From Pseudoclavibacter sp. AY1F1 (GTDB taxonomy: Bacteria; Actinomycetota; Actinomycetes; Actinomycetales; Microbacteriaceae): a stretch of DNA of 64,000 nucleotides. Below are positions 61,411-64,000 of this stretch, in pieces. Position numbers and translations under genes: made by a program. The notes under the pieces were generated by a model. It was given only the letters and a program-made list of their open reading frames with translations, searched no databases and was not told where the DNA came from. Position 1 is the stretch's first letter, and every line of letters starts with the position of its first letter. The stretch spans positions 89,153 through 153,152 of the forward strand of contig NZ_PSTQ01000010.1 of NCBI RefSeq assembly GCF_002931075.1, in the 5' to 3' direction.

Positions 61411-62475
61411 ATGATCACCTTCGAGAGCGTCACCAAGACGTACCCGGACGGCACCACCGCGGTGAACGACCTCAGCCTCAACATCGAGGAAGGATCGTTT
61501 ACAGCCTTCGTCGGCCCCAGTGGCTGCGGCAAGACCACTTCGATGCGCATGATCAACAAGATGATCGACGCCTCGAGCGGCCGCATCACGGTCGCGGGCA
61601 AGGACGTCGCCGACGTCCCGTCGACGCAGCTGCGTCTCGGCATCGGCTACGTCATCCAGAACGCCGGCCTGTTCCCGCACCGCACCGTGCTCGACAACGT
61701 CGCGACCGTGCTCCGGCTCAAGGGCGTGCCCGCGAAGGAGGCAAGAGCGAAGGCAATGGATGCCATCGAGCGCGTCCGCCTTCGCCCAGAGCTTGTGCAC
61801 CGCTACCCGGCCGACCTCTCCGGCGGCCAGCAGCAGCGAGTCGGCGTGGCCCGTGCCCTCGCGGCCGACCCGCCCATCCTGCTCATGGACGAGCCCTTCA
61901 GCGCCGTCGACCCGGTTGTGCGCGACGAACTCCAGCAGGAGATGATCCGCCTGCAGCGCGAGCTGAAGAAGACGATCGTCTTCGTGACGCACGACATCGA
62001 CGAGGCGCTCATCCTCGGCGACAAGATCGCGGTCTTCGGCCCAGGAGGTGTGCTCCACCAGTACGCGGCCGCTGAGGAGGTCATGACGAGGCCCGCGAAC
62101 ACGTTCGTCTCGAGCATGATCTCGAAGGACCGCGGCTACCGTGCGCTCACCTTCCGCGAAGCATCCCTCACCGCCGAGCCGCTCGCCGAACCCGTGGCGG
62201 GCATCATCAGCCTCGACCCGCACACCTCAGAGTGGTCGCTCGCGGTCGACGACAACGGGCGGCCGGATGCCTGGCTGCACCGCGCGAGCTCGCTGCGCGT
62301 CCCCGTCGGCGCCGTCGTCACCCTCGACGACAACCTGCGCCGTTCCCTAGACGCGGTGCTCGCATCCCCGGCCAGCCTCGCGGTTGTCGTCGATGAGGCC
62401 GGCGTCGCAGCCGGCGTCGTTCGCGGCGAGACAGTGTTCGCCCGCGTCGCCGAATCGAGCGGCGACCGCTCATGA
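61411..62475 (+). CDS. Betaine-type ABC transporter ATPase (OpuCA/ProV-like)
   Basis: This 354-residue ATPase has Walker A GPSGCGKTTSMRMIN, the signature DLSGGQQQRVGVARALAAD, and Walker B ILLMDEPFSAVDP. After about residue 235 a degenerate CBS-like region replaces the paired CBS domains that sense ionic strength in osmotically gated OpuA/OpuC systems. The transporter may therefore not be osmoregulated, which fits nutrient or ergothioneine uptake. It starts 49 bases after the lyase with AAGGAGCAGC before the ATG and overlaps the next gene by 4 bases. Confidence 0.92.
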   Translation: MITFESVTKTYPDGTTAVNDLSLNIEEGSFTAFVGPSGCGKTTSMRMINKMIDASSGRITVAGKDVADVPSTQLRLGIGYVIQNAGLFPHRTVLDNVATVLRLKGVPAKEARAKAMDAIERVRLRPELVHRYPADLSGGQQQRVGVARALAADPPILLMDEPFSAVDPVVRDELQQEMIRLQRELKKTIVFVTHDIDEALILGDKIAVFGPGGVLHQYAAAEEVMTRPANTFVSSMISKDRGYRALTFREASLTAEPLAEPVAGIISLDPHTSEWSLAVDDNGRPDAWLHRASSLRVPVGAVVTLDDNLRRSLDAVLASPASLAVVVDEAGVAAGVVRGETVFARVAESSGDRS

Positions 62476-63200
62476 ACTGGCTCATCGCCAATTGGGACAC
62501 GGTCTGGCCCATCATCATCCAGCACACGGTGCTCGCCGTGGTGCCGACGGTCCTCGGACTTGTCATCGCGCTCCCCGTCGGGATGCTCCTCGTCGGCCGC
62601 GCCCGTGGGCGCGCGATCGCGATCGTCGTCGCGAGCATCGTGTTCACGATCCCGTCGCTGGCGCTCTTCGTCGTCATCCCGTCGATCGTTGGCACGCCCA
62701 TCATCAGCCCGCTCAACGTCGTCATCGCACTGACCCTCTACTCGACAGCGCTGCTCATCCGCACCGTGCTCGAGTCGCTCGACGCCGTACCGGCCGACGT
62801 GAAGGATGCGTCGAGCGCCATCGGCTACTCGTCAATCAAGCGGGTCATCGAGGTTGAGCTGCCGCTCGCCATCCCGGTTCTCGTCGCCGGCCTCCGAGTC
62901 GTTGCCGTCACGAACGTCTCGCTCGTCTCGGTCGGCGCCGTCATCGGCGTCGGCGGGCTCGGCCAGCTGTTCACCGCCGGGTTCCAGCGCGACTACCCGG
63001 ACCAGATCTTCGCGGGCATCATCACGATCCTCGTGCTCGCGTTCATCTTCGACCGCATCATCGCCCTCATCGGCGTCGCGACCACGCCGTGGCTGCGCAG
63101 CGGCCGGGTCAAAGCGAAGCGCGCCTCGAAGCGCACACCCAACGAGCGCACTGAAACGGCGATGCTCGACACCGTGATCGGGAAGGGAAACGTCGTCTGA
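62472..63200 (+). CDS. Betaine-type ABC transporter permease (OpuCB/ProW-like)
   Basis: This 242-residue permease has about six membrane segments. The coupling motif with the ATPase is in VKDASSAIGYSSIKRVIEVELPLAIPVLVAGLR. The family stretches FTIPSLALFVVIPSIVG and VGAVIGVGGLGQLFTAGFQRDY are present. It overlaps the ATPase gene (ATGA) and shares one base with the next permease gene, showing tight operon structure. Confidence 0.92.
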   Translation: MNWLIANWDTVWPIIIQHTVLAVVPTVLGLVIALPVGMLLVGRARGRAIAIVVASIVFTIPSLALFVVIPSIVGTPIISPLNVVIALTLYSTALLIRTVLESLDAVPADVKDASSAIGYSSIKRVIEVELPLAIPVLVAGLRVVAVTNVSLVSVGAVIGVGGLGQLFTAGFQRDYPDQIFAGIITILVLAFIFDRIIALIGVATTPWLRSGRVKAKRASKRTPNERTETAMLDTVIGKGNVV

Positions 63201-63964
63201 TGTTCAATGAGATGCTGTCCTACTTCCTCGACCCGGCCAACTGGGTCGGCTCCGCGAGCATCCCCGCCCGAGTGGGCGAGCACCTCTGGTACTCACTCCT
63301 CGCCGTGGCGCTCGCCGCGGTCGTCGCGTTCCCGCTCGGGCTCATCATCGGCCACACCGGCAAGGGCACGACCTTCATCGTCGCCACCGCCAACGTGCTG
63401 CGCGCCCTCCCCAGCCTCGGTCTCATGACGCTGCTTGTGCTGCTCATGGGCCTCGGCCTGTTCCCGCCCGTCATCGCGCTGGTTGTGCTCGCCGTGCCGC
63501 CGCTCCTCGCGGGCGTCTACTCGGGCGTCGCCAACGTGAGCCGTTCGACGGTGGATGCTGCCCGCGCGATGGGTATGACCGAGTGGCAGATCGTGTGGCA
63601 GGTCGAACTGCCCAACGCGATGCCGCTCATCGTCGCCGGGCTGCGCAGCGCCGTGCTGCAGGTCATCGCCACCGCGACCATCGCCGCCTACGTCAACCTC
63701 GGCGGGCTCGGGCGCTACATCTTCGACGGCCTCGCCGTCACCGACTACGGGCGTGTGCTCGTCGGGGCGATCCTCGTGACGCTCCTCGCGTTGGTCGTCG
63801 ACGGACTCCTCGCGCTGCTGGGGCGCCTCGTCGTCCCGGGCCGCAAGAAGCGCGAGCCGAAGGCGGCTGGAAGCTCCGGCTCCCGCGCGGGCTTGGGCTC
63901 CGGCTCCGGCGCAATCTCGGGCGCGACGGTCGCATCCACGAGCGCCGCCACAACAAGCGCCTAG
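63200..63964 (+). CDS. Betaine-type ABC transporter permease (OpuCD/ProW-like)
   Basis: This 254-residue second permease has about six membrane segments. The motifs are NVLRALPSLGLMTLLVLLMG, ARAMGMTEWQIVWQVELPNAMPLIVAGLRS and NLGGLGRYIFDGLAVTDYGR. The last 40 residues form a Ser/Gly/Ala-rich cytoplasmic tail. The two permeases form a heterodimeric channel with the ATPase and the lipoprotein. The gene starts on the last base of the previous stop. The operon may continue beyond the window edge. Confidence 0.92.
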   Translation: MFNEMLSYFLDPANWVGSASIPARVGEHLWYSLLAVALAAVVAFPLGLIIGHTGKGTTFIVATANVLRALPSLGLMTLLVLLMGLGLFPPVIALVVLAVPPLLAGVYSGVANVSRSTVDAARAMGMTEWQIVWQVELPNAMPLIVAGLRSAVLQVIATATIAAYVNLGGLGRYIFDGLAVTDYGRVLVGAILVTLLALVVDGLLALLGRLVVPGRKKREPKAAGSSGSRAGLGSGSGAISGATVASTSAATTSA

Positions 63965-64000
63965 CGCCCCCGCGCGGATTCGGCTTCGGCCGCCCCGCCC

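Overview
The window is high-GC actinobacterial DNA, most likely from a member of the Microbacteriaceae (Micrococcales). The reasons are the base composition, dense short operons with 1-4 base gene overlaps, many GTG/TTG starts, several probable leaderless messages, and very frequent use of the hexamer GGATGC/GCATCC. I cannot name the genus. I see no rRNA, tRNA, CRISPR array, phage genes or intact insertion sequence. About 60 protein genes are called. The rest is short intergenic DNA rich in inverted repeats.

Layout. 1-4.6 kb: end of an unknown gene, a zinc-type alcohol dehydrogenase with a cupin, an MmyB-type regulator and an aldo/keto reductase. 4.7-12.6 kb: a polyol module with a glucitol-family PTS (srlA-srlE-srlB-gutM), a SAF-domain dehydrogenase and a SorC-family regulator on the plus strand. 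Facing it is a minus-strand operon for a TIM-like isomerase, a class II aldolase and a YjbQ protein. Both operons have the same promoter-operator layout. 12.7-16.8 kb: an acyltransferase, a MerR/VOC pair and the MetPS amino-acid importer. 16.9-24 kb: zapE, purL, a DeoR-type regulator and galTK. 24.4-33 kb: a GyrI-like protein, an amino-acid permease, thrC, a YdeI-like protein, and an Nramp-like transporter with a DapA-family enzyme and a LacI regulator. 33-45.7 kb: two TetR/MFS pairs, pfkA, purSQ, an AI-2E-family permease, a transaldolase-like enzyme and an exported glycine-rich protein. 45.8-58.4 kb: SulP, purCD, the biotin ECF transporter bioYMN, divergent purF/purM and an asparaginase. 58.5-64 kb: a betaine-type ABC transporter operon with a histidine-ammonia-lyase-like enzyme that lacks the MIO triad.

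The most interesting items are these. (1) The 59.7 kb lyase sits inside a quaternary-amine importer operon, which points to ergothioneine (or another histidine betaine) uptake and trimethylamine elimination. (2) The polyol module has transport, oxidation, aldol cleavage and triose isomerisation but no sugar kinase. (3) A family of 76-base inverted-repeat elements has six copies of exactly the same length, with conserved 16-base arms and different cores, all just beyond gene ends. (4) A perfect 60-base palindrome overlaps the start of zapE. (5) A secreted protein resembles the glycine-rich domain of the ALK receptor.

De novo purine synthesis is well represented: purL, purS, purQ, purC, purD, purF and purM, in four separate groups. 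The rest of the window is sugar and amine uptake with local one-component regulators, several with visible operators.
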